DNA of 64,000 bases from positions 2,257,501 through 2,321,500 of the forward strand of contig NZ_CP072865.1 in the NCBI RefSeq assembly GCF_017948245.1, given 5' to 3'. Below are positions 1-8,938 of this stretch, in pieces. The DNA is from Rhizobium sp. NLR16a. Its GTDB lineage: Bacteria > Pseudomonadota > Alphaproteobacteria > Rhizobiales > Rhizobiaceae. A model generated the notes under the pieces. That model saw only the letters and a program-made list of their open reading frames with translations, ran no database searches and had not been told where the DNA came from. The translations under genes and the position numbers were made by a program. Numbering within the stretch: position 1 is the stretch's first letter; every line of letters begins with the position of its first letter.

Positions 1-71
1 CCGGAGAAATCCACTTTTTGCCTTGGAATGACCTTCTGGAGCATTATGATCTGGCGGCGATCGATCCGTAA
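1..71 (+). CDS. C-terminal end of an unidentified protein (5' truncated by window)
   Basis: Reading from base 3, an open frame runs off the left edge and ends with TAA at 69-71. The last residues read GEIHFLPWNDLLEHYDLAAI then DP, which has the composition of a folded protein rather than of a shadow frame. Only 22 residues are inside the window, so no family can be named. The next gene has its own ribosome binding site about 20 bases downstream. Confidence 0.5.
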   Translation, partial: GEIHFLPWNDLLEHYDLAAIDP

Positions 72-106
72 CGACCGGTCACAAGCAAGAAGGAGCGATT
101 CCCATC

Positions 107-265
107 ATGGCCATTCGACCGCTGATTTTCGGTATCCTCTTCATCGCGGCCTTTGTGGGAATCATCCTCAGCATCATCTGGGTGGACACGTCGCATCCCG
201 TCCACCAGCCCGATCCGCTGTCGCCGACGGCGCCCGGCCCCGCGACGCCGGGACCGGTGCAATAG
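107..265 (+). CDS. Small single-pass membrane protein, 52 aa
   Basis: An ATG at 107 follows a good AAGGAG ribosome binding site at about 90. The product has a hydrophobic stretch at residues 5-26 (rich in I, L, F, A) and then a short tail rich in Pro, Asp and Thr ending in PGPVQ. This predicts an inner-membrane anchor with a small disordered tail. It is too short to have been picked up as an ORF by length alone. No function can be assigned. The ribosome binding site and the clean hydrophobic segment support it being real. Confidence 0.55.
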   Translation: MAIRPLIFGILFIAAFVGIILSIIWVDTSHPVHQPDPLSPTAPGPATPGPVQ

Positions 266-324
266 GCGAGAGGAACGCGGACGGCGATTGCGCGTTAATC
301 CCACCGAACGGGGATTGAACGCTT

Positions 325-462
325 ATGCGCATAATGATCGCCATCGTCGCTGTCATGGTCGCCTCCGTGCTCAGCATCGCGATGATGTCACCTTCCGGTG
401 CCGGACAGACCGGTAACGGCGACAGAATCGAGGCAAGAGTCAACGAATCCATCACGCATTGA
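325..462 (+). CDS. Small hypothetical protein with hydrophobic N-terminus, 45 aa
   Basis: The ATG at 325 opens a 45-residue frame ending with TGA at 460-462. Residues 1-22 (MRIMIAIVAVMVASVLSIAM) are hydrophobic and could be a signal peptide or membrane anchor. The remainder is a short polar tail. The ribosome binding site is weak (a GGGGATTGAA stretch at 311-320). It lies about 60 bases after the other small membrane ORF and may be co-transcribed with it. Evidence is limited to composition and position. Confidence 0.35.
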   Translation: MRIMIAIVAVMVASVLSIAMMSPSGAGQTGNGDRIEARVNESITH

Positions 463-497
463 AACCGGGAATGGCGAGTGGCTGGGACCGACTATCC

Positions 498-804
498 TCA
501 GCTGCGATAGAATCGCGGCATGTCGCGATCAAATTGGCGCCACTCGCGACGCTCTTCCCAGCGCCACGGCCGCCAAGGGCGGCGTTCATAACGCCATTCA
601 GACCGGCGCCAATCAGTCACGGTCGTCACGCCAATCAAGATCGTCACGCCAGCGGTCGTGTGGCCAGCTGTCATGAATCTGGACGATGTCGCTTTGCACG
701 GATAGCGCCGATCGGTCGACAGGCATGGCGGCGGCGGGCGCAACGGCAGCAAAGGCCGCGCCGAGGGACATGGCTGCGGTCAGGAAAATAGGCGCGAACT
801 TCAT
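498..804 (-). pseudogene. Small secreted Trp/Arg-rich protein, frameshifted near 615
   Basis: The start is ATG at 804-802 behind an AGGAAG ribosome binding site. Residues 1-26 form a clear signal peptide (MKFAPIF... ending APAAA-MP). The frame is stopped by TGA at 615-613, just after the sequence RDDLDWRDDRD. Skipping the single base at 615 continues the same repetitive pattern in the next frame (DWRRSEWRYERRPWRPWRWE ...), to a TGA at 500-498, giving a smooth protein of about 101 residues. The W/R/D/E-rich tail on both sides of the break makes a one-base frameshift (real or sequencing error) the best reading. If the frame is truly broken, the product is a 63-residue truncated form. Function is unknown. 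Such short exported basic Trp-rich proteins are common in rhizobia. Confidence 0.6.
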
Positions 805-1008
805 GGCTGCTTCCTCATTGACGATGAGGAGATACTGCGCCAACACGACTGAATTGCTGCTGAAGCAGTCCTTAGATAGAGTTCATCAAGGAAAAGCGCC
901 GGAGGGTTATCGGAACCAGTCCGCCTTCGTTCCCAACGGAACTACGACGCGACAGCCTTCGCTTGGCCGCTCTCTTCGGCTCGCCGAGCCGAAGCTCACA
1001 GAGCAGGC

Positions 1009-1084
<76 letters not shown>

Positions 1085-1240
1085 AATAGCTGCCCAACTA
1101 ACAGATTCTGCGATCCTGTAAAGGAAAATCCGTGCCGGCGCAGACAGTCGGCGTGGATCCAAAACGCCTTGTCGTGCAAAACGGCCTTGTCGCAACTGCC
1201 ATTTATCCTTTAGCTAGAGCAGCTTCACAAAGGGCATTGT

Positions 1241-2014
1241 ATGGGCCGTTCATTCCAGACGCTTTCCTTTATCGCCTCGCCGACGATGGAGGCGCTCGCA
1301 GCGCGCGAAGAGCTGATTCGCATCTATGGCGACGTTCCGCAGGACAAGGCTGATGTCATCGTCGCACTGGGTGGCGATGGCTTCATGCTGCAGACGCTGC
1401 ACAGCACCATGAACTCGGGCAAGCTGGTCTACGGCATGAACCGCGGCTCGGTCGGCTTTCTGATGAATGACTACAGCACAGAACGACTTCAGGAGCGTAT
1501 CTGCGTCGCCGTCGAAAACGCTTTCCGCCCCTTGAAGATGACCACGGCCAATGCCGACGGTACCAATTCGACAGCGCTCGCCATCAACGAGGTCTATCTT
1601 TTTCGCCAGTCCTATCAGGCAGCCAATCTGAGAGTCGTGGTCGACGGACGCGTGCGTCTGGAGGAACTGATCTGCGACGGGCTGATGGTGGCCACCCCAG
1701 CCGGATCAACGGCCTATAATCTTTCCGCCCATGGCCCCATCCTGCCGCTCGAGGCGCCCCTGCTCGCCATGACGCCGGTCAGCGCTTTCAGGCCGCGGCG
1801 CTGGAGGGGCGCCCTGCTTCCGAACAAAGTGACTGTCGATATCGACGTGCTCGAGCCGGTGAAGCGGCCGGTGAATGCGGTGGCGGACAATACGGAAGTC
1901 AAATCGGTGCTGCATGTCCGCATCGCCCAGTCGGAGCATATGACGGCGCGTATCCTCTCCGATCCCGACCGCTCCTGGTCCGACCGCATTCTCGCCGAGC
2001 AGTTCAAGGATTGA
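1241..2014 (+). CDS. nadK: NAD kinase
   Basis: Cytoplasmic ATP-dependent kinase converting NAD to NADP, the only route to NADP in bacteria. The 257-residue length fits the family. The motif GGDGFMLQTLH at about residues 44-54 carries the catalytic Asp. NRGSVGFLMN (about 68-77), the INE segment (about 115) and CDGLMVATPAGSTAYNLSAH (about 145-164) are the NAD-binding signatures. The start ATG at 1241 follows AAAGGG. The next gene begins one base after its TGA, so the two are probably co-transcribed. Nothing unusual is seen. Confidence 0.96.
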   Translation: MGRSFQTLSFIASPTMEALAAREELIRIYGDVPQDKADVIVALGGDGFMLQTLHSTMNSGKLVYGMNRGSVGFLMNDYSTERLQERICVAVENAFRPLKMTTANADGTNSTALAINEVYLFRQSYQAANLRVVVDGRVRLEELICDGLMVATPAGSTAYNLSAHGPILPLEAPLLAMTPVSAFRPRRWRGALLPNKVTVDIDVLEPVKRPVNAVADNTEVKSVLHVRIAQSEHMTARILSDPDRSWSDRILAEQFKD

Positions 2015-2015
2015 G

Positions 2016-2522
2016 ATGATGGCAATGCGCCTGACATTGATGCCCACGATTTTCCTCGTCGGATGCTCGGCCGCGATCGCCGCTCCCACGCAGGACGTCA
2101 TCCTGCCGGCTTCGGTGATTTTCGCGACCAGCACCGGCTACTGGGAGAACGACGGCAACGCGCCTGATGTCGAGCGGGCGCCCACCACTGCCGAAAGCGT
2201 TTCCGACTCCCAGGAAAAGAGCCATGGTTACTATAAGCTCTTTGCCGTGCGTCAGCCGGACAGGACCTCGAAAGTCTATCTTCAACAGATTGCCCAGACC
2301 GAGACCGGTCCTGCGATTGCCTCAACCATTGAGCTGCAGGAGATCAGCGACCTGAAGCCTTACGTGACCGATATCCGCCCCGAAAACTCGAGCGGCATCA
2401 TCAAGCAACCCGGCCTCTTTGCCACGATCTATCTGAAGACCGATCCCGCGGCCGAGCCGGACGGCTGGACCGTGCTGATCGACGAACTCGGCGACATCAC
2501 CATCGAGAAAGCAACCAATTGA
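2016..2522 (+). CDS. Exported hypothetical protein, possible lipoprotein
   Basis: A 168-residue protein with an N-terminal export signal. The stretch LTLMPTIFLVGCSAAIAA contains LVGC, which fits a lipobox with Cys17, but a signal peptidase I site after AIAA is also possible. The mature part is soluble and mixed in composition (it contains HGYYKLFAV, SKVYLQQIAQTETGPA and DGWTVLIDELGDITIE), with no family I recognise. The start lies one base beyond the nadK stop, implying translational coupling. Residue 1 could be either of two close Met codons. I cannot state a function. The location is likely the periplasm or inner face of the outer membrane. Confidence 0.75.
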   Translation: MMAMRLTLMPTIFLVGCSAAIAAPTQDVILPASVIFATSTGYWENDGNAPDVERAPTTAESVSDSQEKSHGYYKLFAVRQPDRTSKVYLQQIAQTETGPAIASTIELQEISDLKPYVTDIRPENSSGIIKQPGLFATIYLKTDPAAEPDGWTVLIDELGDITIEKATN

Positions 2523-2553
2523 GCAGCGAGACGCTGTTTTCCAGGCGACAAGG

Positions 2554-3573
2554 ATGAAGCTCGGCTTTCGCGAGGGCGTCCTCTACGACGACCGGAGACC
2601 GGACTGGGACGCAGCCGGCCCAAGGCCCGTCCGCTGGTCGCTATGGTATCCGGCTGCCGATGACGCGCGGGAATGCGAGACTCAGGAGAGAAGCTGGTTT
2701 CGGAAGGCGGCGGTCGCTCGCGACGCACCAATTCGGCCTTCAGACCGGCCCTATCCCCTCGTCCTGCTGTCACACGGCACCGGCGGTTCTGCGGCCGGAC
2801 TGGAATGGCTGGCGCGACGCCTGGTCGATCGCGGATTTGCAGCGCTCGGCGTCGATCATCACGGCAATACGGGCAGTGAGCCTTATCGCGCGGAAGGGTT
2901 TGCCTGTCTCTGGGAGCGGGCTCCGGATCTGAGCTTGATGCTCGACCGCTGTCGCGACTGGCTTGGCGATCTTGCCGGTCGGATCGATGCAGACCGTGTA
3001 TTCGCGGCCGGATTCTCCGCCGGGGCCTATAGCGTCATGCTGCTTCTCGGCGCCGTCACCCAATTCTCGCAGTTCGAACCGTCACGGCTGAAGCCAGGTG
3101 GTCCGCACGGCCCGAAGGAATATCCCGACCTCGCCGATCATATCCCCTCACTGCTCCGCACCAGCGATGTTTTTCGCAAATCATGGTCCCGCATGTCGCG
3201 ATCCTATCGCGACGACAGGATCGCAGCGGCGGTCCTCTGCGCACCGGGTCGCTCCGTTCTCAGCTTCGGCGCGGAAAGCCTGAAAACTGTCGTGGCGCCT
3301 ACTCTTATCCTTGTCGGCGATGCCGACAAGGCGGCACCGGCCGAGGAATGTTCTTCATGGCTGCATGAGCGGCTGACCGGAAGCGCGCTGAAGATCTTCG
3401 GCGGCGGCCTCGGGCATTATGTCTTTGTGCCGGAGGGCACCGGGCTCGGCCTTGCCTTTGCCGCCGAGCTCTTCACCGATCCGCCGGGCATCGAACGGGG
3501 GGCCGTTCATGACGAGATTGCCGCTCTATCGGCAGCGCTGTTCCACGACGGCGACACCGGAGCGATAGGCTGA
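2554..3573 (+). CDS. Alpha/beta hydrolase, predicted dienelactone hydrolase type
   Basis: A 339-residue serine hydrolase. The N-terminal half has the WYPA segment and LSHGTGGSAAG (oxyanion hole, about residues 72-82) typical of the COG4188 dienelactone-hydrolase-like group. The nucleophile elbow is GFSAG (about 153-157), the acid Asp is likely in LVGDADKAAP (about 253-262), and the His is in GLGHYVF (about 283-289). The substrate is not predictable from sequence. No signal peptide is evident. It sits 31 bases after the exported protein gene and ends at the shared terminator with convergent prfB. Confidence 0.8.
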   Translation: MKLGFREGVLYDDRRPDWDAAGPRPVRWSLWYPAADDARECETQERSWFRKAAVARDAPIRPSDRPYPLVLLSHGTGGSAAGLEWLARRLVDRGFAALGVDHHGNTGSEPYRAEGFACLWERAPDLSLMLDRCRDWLGDLAGRIDADRVFAAGFSAGAYSVMLLLGAVTQFSQFEPSRLKPGGPHGPKEYPDLADHIPSLLRTSDVFRKSWSRMSRSYRDDRIAAAVLCAPGRSVLSFGAESLKTVVAPTLILVGDADKAAPAEECSSWLHERLTGSALKIFGGGLGHYVFVPEGTGLGLAFAAELFTDPPGIERGAVHDEIAALSAALFHDGDTGAIG

Positions 3574-3578
3574 ACAAA

Positions 3579-3600
3579 AAAGCCCTGTTTCCAGGGCTTT
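3579..3600. terminator. Bidirectional Rho-independent terminator between convergent genes
   Basis: A nine-bp stem AAAGCCCTG / CAGGGCTTT with a four-base loop lies between the hydrolase stop (3573) and the prfB stop (3624). An A-run just to its left becomes a U-run for the minus-strand transcript, so it is strongest for prfB and weaker for the plus strand. Confidence 0.85.
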
Positions 3601-3623
3601 CCGATTTCTATAGTGCTGAATTA

Positions 3624-4755
3624 TCAGTCGACATCCTCGACGACCGCGTCGGCGGCGCCGCTGATGCGATGGGCAAGGGCCGCTTCCATGAATTCGTTCA
3701 GATCGCCGTCGAGCACGTCGTCCGGAGCGGTGCTGGCGACGCCGGTGCGCAGGTCCTTGACCAACTGGTAGGGTTGCAGCACGTAGGAGCGGATCTGGTG
3801 ACCCCAGCCGATATCCGTCTTGGAAGCGGCTTCGGCGTTGGCGGCCTCCTCGCGCTTCTTCAACTCTGCTTCGTACATCCGGGCACGCAGCATTTCCCAA
3901 GCCTTGGCGCGGTTCTTGTGCTGCGAACGCTCCTGCTGGCAGGCCACCACGATCCCGGTCGGGATATGGGTGATGCGCACGGCCGAATCCGTCGTGTTGA
4001 CGTGCTGGCCGCCGGCGCCCGACGAACGATAGGTGTCGATGCGGCAATCGCTTTCGTTGATGTCGATGTTGATCGAGTCGTCGACGACCGGATAGACCCA
4101 GATCGACGAGAAGGACGTGTGGCGGCGCGCATTGCTGTCGTAGGGGGAAATGCGCACCAGACGATGCACGCCCGATTCCGTTTTCAGCCAGCCATAGGCG
4201 TTGTGGCCCTTGACGAGCAAGGTGGCGGACTTGATGCCGGCCTCTTCGCCATCATGGACTTCGAGAAGCTCGACCTTGAAGCGCTGGCGTTCCGCCCAAC
4301 GGGTGTACATGCGCAAAAGCATGTTCGCCCAGTCTTGGCTTTCGGTGCCGCCGGCGCCGGAATGGACTTCCAGATAGGTGTCGTTGCTGTCGGCCTCGCC
4401 GGACAGCATCGCCTCCACCTGGCGGCGCGCAGCCTCGGCCTTCAGCGCCTTCAAGGCATCCTCGGCCTCTTTGACGACGCCTTCGTCGCCTTCTTCCTCG
4501 CCCAGTTCGACCAGCTCGACATTGTCTTTCAGCTGCTGTTCCAGCTGCCGGACGCCGTTAACGCCGTCATCGAGCTGCTGGCGCTCGCGCATCAGCTTCT
4601 GCGCTTCCTGCGCATCGTTCCAGAGGTTCGGATCCTCTGCCTTGTTGTTCAACCAGTCCAGTCGTCTTATCGCCTGGTCCCAGTCAAAGATGCCTCCTCA
4701 GCAGGGTGATAGCCTGCTTGGTTTCATCGACCACGTTTTCGATTTCCGCTCGCAT
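3624..4755 (-). CDS. prfB: Peptide chain release factor 2 (RF2), made by programmed +1 frameshift
   Basis: RF2 ends translation at UGA and UAA. The true start is ATG at 4755. Frame zero gives 23 codons ending RRHL and then an in-frame TGA (4686-4684). The local sequence AGGAGG-CAT-CTT-TGA-C is the classical RF2 recoding site, with an internal Shine-Dalgarno followed by slippery CTT and UGA-C. Skipping base 4686 resumes with [15 protein letters not shown] and continues to 3624, total 376 residues. The peptidyl-tRNA hydrolysis motif GGQ is present in [18 protein letters not shown]. The stop-codon recognition tripeptide reads SPY (in [15 protein letters not shown]) where E. coli has SPF. The gene follows mrcA on the same strand. 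A start at 4652 (TTG) would be an annotation artefact that ignores the frameshift. Confidence 0.96.
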
Positions 4756-4857
4756 TTTCCTGCTTCTCTGTAACGGTCTTCTTCAAGTGCTGGTGACATA
4801 GAGACGCCCGCCGCGGATGTAAAGAGCCGGGGCGGGCTTCTAAAATCGGGTGAGGGC

Positions 4858-7317
4858 TCAGAAGAGTCCTGGCGTGCCGGTCTGAACGGCCTGGTTGGCC
4901 TGCGGCGAGGTTTTCAGGATCTCCTCCGGCGCCATGGTGCTGTCCATGCCGATGACGGAGAAGCTGTCGGCAGGTCCGGTGCCGGGCTTGAAGGCCTCGA
5001 CGATCGTGTTCGGATCGCCGTCGGCGGCGGCCATGCCGGTCTTGCGGTCGATCGGGATCAGGTTCATGCCCTGCGGAATGACGAACTTCGATTCCGGCAT
5101 GTCCTTGACGGCGGCCTGCATGAATTCGTTGAAAATCGGGGCGGAGAGACCGCCACCGGTGCCGCCGCGGCCGAGCGGGGCCGGCGTATCGAAGCCCATA
5201 TAGAGGCCGGCGACCAGATCCGGGGTGAAGCCGACGAACCAGGCATCCTTCTCGTCGTTGGTGGTGCCGGTCTTGCCGGCGACGTCGCGACCGCTGAGAT
5301 CGATCTTGCCAGCGGCAGTGCCGCGCTGGATGACGCCCTGCATCATCGAGGTGATCTGGTAGGCGGTCATGGGGTCGAGAACGGTTTCGCGGTTGTCGAC
5401 GACGTTGGGCTCTTCCTGGTTCTGCCAGTCGCCGGCATTGCAGCCCTCGCAGAGGCGCTCCTCATGCTTGAAGATCGTCTTGCCGTAGCGGTCCTGGATA
5501 CGGTCGATCAGCGTCGGCTTGATCTGCTTGCCACCATTGGCAATGACCGAATAGGCCGAGACCATGCGCAGCACTGTCGTGTCGCCGGCGCCGAGCGACA
5601 TCGAGAGAACCGGCAGCATGTGATCGTAGATACCGAAGCGTTCGGCATATTCGGCAACGATATTCATGCCGAGATCGTTGGCGAGGCGGACCGTCATCAA
5701 GTTGCGCGAATGCTCGATGCCCGAGCGCAGCGTCGACGGGCCGCCGACTTCGCCGCCGTAGTTTTCCGGCTTCCAGACCTGGCCACCCGAGACGATCTCG
5801 ATCGGCGCGTCCATGATGACGGAGGCCGGGGTATAGCCATTGTCCATCGCAGCTGCGTAGACGAAGGGCTTGAAGGACGAGCCCGGCTGGCGCATCGCCT
5901 GGGTGGCGCGGTTGAATTCGGACTGAGCATAGGAGAAACCGCCGACCATGGCGAGCACGCGGCCGGTCTTCGGATCCATGGCGACAAGGCCGCCCTGTAC
6001 CTTGGGGGGCTGGCGCAGACGGTAGGAGGTCGACGCGTCGTCACCGAGCTTCTCGACATAAACGACATCGCCCGGGCTCAAGACACCGGCCGGCGATTTC
6101 GCCGTCTTGCGGGAGCCATCCGCCGAACGGTAGGCCCATTGCATGTTCTTGGCGTCGATGGTGCCGCGCAGACGGTCCGCCGCAACCTTGCCGCTCCCCT
6201 CCTTGGCCGGTTGCAGGCCGATGTCGACGTTGTCGTCGGAGACGGAGAGCACGACGGCCAGGCGCCATTCCGGAACGTCGGACAGCGCGGGAATATCGGC
6301 AAGCGCCTTGCCCCAGTCGCCGCTTGCGTCGATCTGCTTGACGGCCCCATGGAAACCGCGGCGCTCGTCATAGGTCACGAGGCCATCCTGCAGCGCCTTG
6401 CGCGCGGCGAGCTGCATCTGCGGATCGAGCGATGTGCGCACGGAAAGGCCGCCCTCGTAGAGAACTTTCTCGCCATATTGGTCAATCAACTGGCGGCGCA
6501 CGGCCTCGGCGAAGTAATCGGACGCGAAGAGCGATGGTCCGTTGCTGCGGGCGGTGACGCCGAGCGGCTGCTTCTTGGCTTCCGCGCCGTCGCTCTGGCT
6601 GACATAGCCGTTCTCGACCATGCGATCGATAACCCAGTTGCGACGCTCGAGCGCCGCCTCAGGATGGCGGAAAGGATGATAATTGGCCGGACCTTTCGGC
6701 AGCGATGCCAGATAGGCGGCCTCGGCGACAGTCAGCTCCGTAACCGACTTGTTGAAATAGGTCAGCGCCGCGCCGGCGATGCCATAGGAATTCATCCCGA
6801 AGAAAATCTCGTTCAGGTAGAGTTCGAGAATCTTGTCCTTGCTGTAGGCCTGCTCGATACGGAAGGAGAGGATTGCTTCCTTGATCTTGCGGTCGATCGT
6901 CTGGTCCGAGCTCAATAGGAAGTTCTTGGCCACCTGCTGGGTGATCGTGGAAGCGCCGACAGGACGGCGACCCGAACCGAAATTCTGCAGGTTGACGAGG
7001 ATTGCGCGGCCGAGACCAGTGAGGTCGACCCCCGGATGGTTGTAGAAATTCTTGTCCTCGGCCGACAGGAAAGCGGCCTTGACGCGGTCGGGAATGGCCT
7101 GGATCGGCAGGAAGAGACGTTTTTCCTTGGCGTATTCGGCCATGAGAGCGCCGTTGCCGGCATGGACGCGGGTCGTCACCGGCGGCGCGTAACTGTTCAG
7201 AACGGCATAGTCCGGAAGATCCCTCGCGACATTGGCGAGATAGATGGCAATGCCCGCCGCCGCGACCAGAAACAGGACGCAGGCCATTCCGAAGAAATAT
7301 CCAAGAAGTCTAAGCAT
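4858..7317 (-). CDS. mrcA: Penicillin-binding protein 1A (bifunctional peptidoglycan synthase)
   Basis: An 819-residue class A PBP that polymerises glycan strands and cross-links peptides in the periplasm. Residues about 5-29 form the membrane anchor (LLGYFFGMACVLFLVAAAGI). The glycosyltransferase domain has SAEDKNFYNHPGVD with the catalytic Glu. The transpeptidase domain has QPGSSFKPFVYAA (SxxK, nucleophile Ser), HSRN (SxN), and AGKTGTTNDEKDAWFVGFTP (KTG). An inserted region between the two domains matches the usual PBP1A ODD/OB-like segment. The tail is Gln/Thr-rich and ends GLF. Order amiC-mrcA-prfB on one strand matches the usual rhizobial cluster. The gap to amiC is 361 bases, so it may have its own promoter. 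Confidence 0.95.
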   Translation of the reverse strand: MLRLLGYFFGMACVLFLVAAAGIAIYLANVARDLPDYAVLNSYAPPVTTRVHAGNGALMAEYAKEKRLFLPIQAIPDRVKAAFLSAEDKNFYNHPGVDLTGLGRAILVNLQNFGSGRRPVGASTITQQVAKNFLLSSDQTIDRKIKEAILSFRIEQAYSKDKILELYLNEIFFGMNSYGIAGAALTYFNKSVTELTVAEAAYLASLPKGPANYHPFRHPEAALERRNWVIDRMVENGYVSQSDGAEAKKQPLGVTARSNGPSLFASDYFAEAVRRQLIDQYGEKVLYEGGLSVRTSLDPQMQLAARKALQDGLVTYDERRGFHGAVKQIDASGDWGKALADIPALSDVPEWRLAVVLSVSDDNVDIGLQPAKEGSGKVAADRLRGTIDAKNMQWAYRSADGSRKTAKSPAGVLSPGDVVYVEKLGDDASTSYRLRQPPKVQGGLVAMDPKTGRVLAMVGGFSYAQSEFNRATQAMRQPGSSFKPFVYAAAMDNGYTPASVIMDAPIEIVSGGQVWKPENYGGEVGGPSTLRSGIEHSRNLMTVRLANDLGMNIVAEYAERFGIYDHMLPVLSMSLGAGDTTVLRMVSAYSVIANGGKQIKPTLIDRIQDRYGKTIFKHEERLCEGCNAGDWQNQEEPNVVDNRETVLDPMTAYQITSMMQGVIQRGTAAGKIDLSGRDVAGKTGTTNDEKDAWFVGFTPDLVAGLYMGFDTPAPLGRGGTGGGLSAPIFNEFMQAAVKDMPESKFVIPQGMNLIPIDRKTGMAAADGDPNTIVEAFKPGTGPADSFSVIGMDSTMAPEEILKTSPQANQAVQTGTPGLF

Positions 7318-7678
7318 ATTTTCAGCTACCGGTCTCTTCGATCTACAATCGGCGCGGACGCAACGATTGCACAGATCGAGACAATTTGCACGTTGCGCGC
7401 GGCTTACTCCATGAGCGCTACCGCCACAAGACGATTCCGCGCCTCAAGCTAGGAAACATAAGCCGGAGTAACGGCGCGAATGTGAGCAAAATAGGGCTCT
7501 GCCCGCCGCAATCGCTGCCTCGGCAGCGTTTCATCGGGACTGTCACATCGAAGCAACGCCCTTCCCGGGCGACAAACCGAACCGCGCCGCTCAGAACGTG
7601 ATTGATCGGATGCGTCCAAGTCACTGTGTTCATGGAGCTCGCCTGAGCGAACCCATTAAAATATCCGGGCGGCGTTCT
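7318..7678. other. Intergenic gap between amiC and mrcA
   Basis: About 360 bases separate the amiC stop from the mrcA start. I see short frames on both strands here but none has a convincing ribosome binding site or protein-like composition. It probably holds the mrcA promoter and leader. Confidence 0.5.
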
Positions 7679-8938
7679 TCAGCCGCCATTCGCCACGACG
7701 CCGGTGCGGTATCGCTTCACCGCCTCGGTCAGAAGATCGGCGATCCTGGTGCGCCAGGTTTCGTCGAGCAGCAGTTTTTCGTCTTCGGCATTCGACAGGA
7801 ACCCGAGCTCGAGCAGGATCGACGGCACGTCGGGCGCCTGCAGCACGCGGAAGCCGGCGTGGCGATGCGGATTGTTGATGGTGCCGATCTGGTCCTTGAA
7901 GGAATTCAGCACGCTCTCGGCCAGCGAAATCGAGAAGGCCTGCGTCTCGCGCCGCGTCAGATCGAGCAGGATGTCGGCGACCTCGGGCGGCTCGGCGACG
8001 GTCTCCTTGCCGGCGATCTGGTCGGAAAGGTTTTCGCGCTCGGCAAGGTCGGCTGCGAGCTTGTCAGAGGCCTTGTCCGAGATCGTATAGACCGTCGCGC
8101 CGCGGATATCCTTCTGTTTCAGCGTATCGGCATGCAGTGAAATGAACAGGCCGGCATGGTTCTGGCGGGCGATCAGCACGCGCTGGGAAAGCGACAGGAA
8201 CTCGTCGTCACCGCGCGTCAGGAACGCCTTGATGCCCGGCTCCTTGTTCAGCCGGTCGGCCAGGGCCTTGGCGAAGGCAAGCGTCACTTGCTTCTCTTCG
8301 GTCTTCGTGTCGACGCCGATCGCGCCGGTATCGATGCCGCCGTGGCCGGCGTCGACGGCAATGACAAAATCGCCGGGGGCGGTTTTTTCTGGCGCCGGAA
8401 TGGCGCTCGTCGTCTGGGCCGCGTCGGTCCGATCGTCCCAGGATTGTGTCTTGACCAATTCGGCAAAGGCCTGTTTGTCGATCATCTCGGCATCGAGCAC
8501 CAGGCGATGGCCCCTGCCCGCCTCGTCGGCTTGCACCTTGGCGAGCGAGAGCTTCACCGGCCTTGCCGTTGTCAGCACGATGCGGGCGCTCTCATCATCC
8601 ATCTTGCCGTAGCGGATATCCTTGAAGAGGCCGCGGGCGGCCAAATCCTTCGCCGGAAATCCAAAGGCGGTGGCTGACAGATCGACGACGATCCGCTCCG
8701 GATTGGCGAGATAATGGACGGAGAAACGCGGTTCGCGGTCGAAATCGATGACGATACGCGTCCTGGCATCATCGCCGATGATGCGCGCCCCATAAGCGAG
8801 CAGCGGATCCTTCGTCTCGGCCGAACCCGCGAGGCCGGGCAGGAGGCAACCTGCAATGAGCACCGCCGTCTGAATCCGCCTAGCCAATGTCGATCGCCGC
8901 GTTGCGAACTGCGCCACGATCCGAGCCCTCTTAAACAA
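7679..8938 (-). CDS. amiC: N-acetylmuramoyl-L-alanine amidase with AMIN domain
   Basis: A periplasmic zinc amidase that removes stem peptides from peptidoglycan and helps daughter cells separate. The 419-residue product starts with a signal sequence (RRIQTAVLIAGCLLPGLAGS, about 21-40). An AMIN domain (about 45-150) follows, for septal targeting. The Amidase_3 catalytic domain (about 190-410) shows AVDAGHGGIDTGAIG (zinc His), an ISLHADTL segment with the second His, and ILLELGFLSNAEDE with the catalytic Glu. The gene is divergent from rne across a 620-base region and is the first gene of the amiC-mrcA-prfB cluster. Confidence 0.93.
   Translation of the reverse strand: MFKRARIVAQFATRRSTLARRIQTAVLIAGCLLPGLAGSAETKDPLLAYGARIIGDDARTRIVIDFDREPRFSVHYLANPERIVVDLSATAFGFPAKDLAARGLFKDIRYGKMDDESARIVLTTARPVKLSLAKVQADEAGRGHRLVLDAEMIDKQAFAELVKTQSWDDRTDAAQTTSAIPAPEKTAPGDFVIAVDAGHGGIDTGAIGVDTKTEEKQVTLAFAKALADRLNKEPGIKAFLTRGDDEFLSLSQRVLIARQNHAGLFISLHADTLKQKDIRGATVYTISDKASDKLAADLAERENLSDQIAGKETVAEPPEVADILLDLTRRETQAFSISLAESVLNSFKDQIGTINNPHRHAGFRVLQAPDVPSILLELGFLSNAEDEKLLLDETWRTRIADLLTEAVKRYRTGVVANGG

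Noticed and set aside
4780..4857. GC-rich inverted repeat between mrcA and prfB (GCCCGCC ... GGCGGGC)
   Set aside because: No T-run and the spacing is long. It may weaken transcription from mrcA to prfB but cannot be called.
5464..6918. 484-codon plus-strand open frame antisense to mrcA
   Set aside because: A long shadow frame typical of high-GC genes. mrcA has full catalytic motifs, and the antisense protein has no coherent features.
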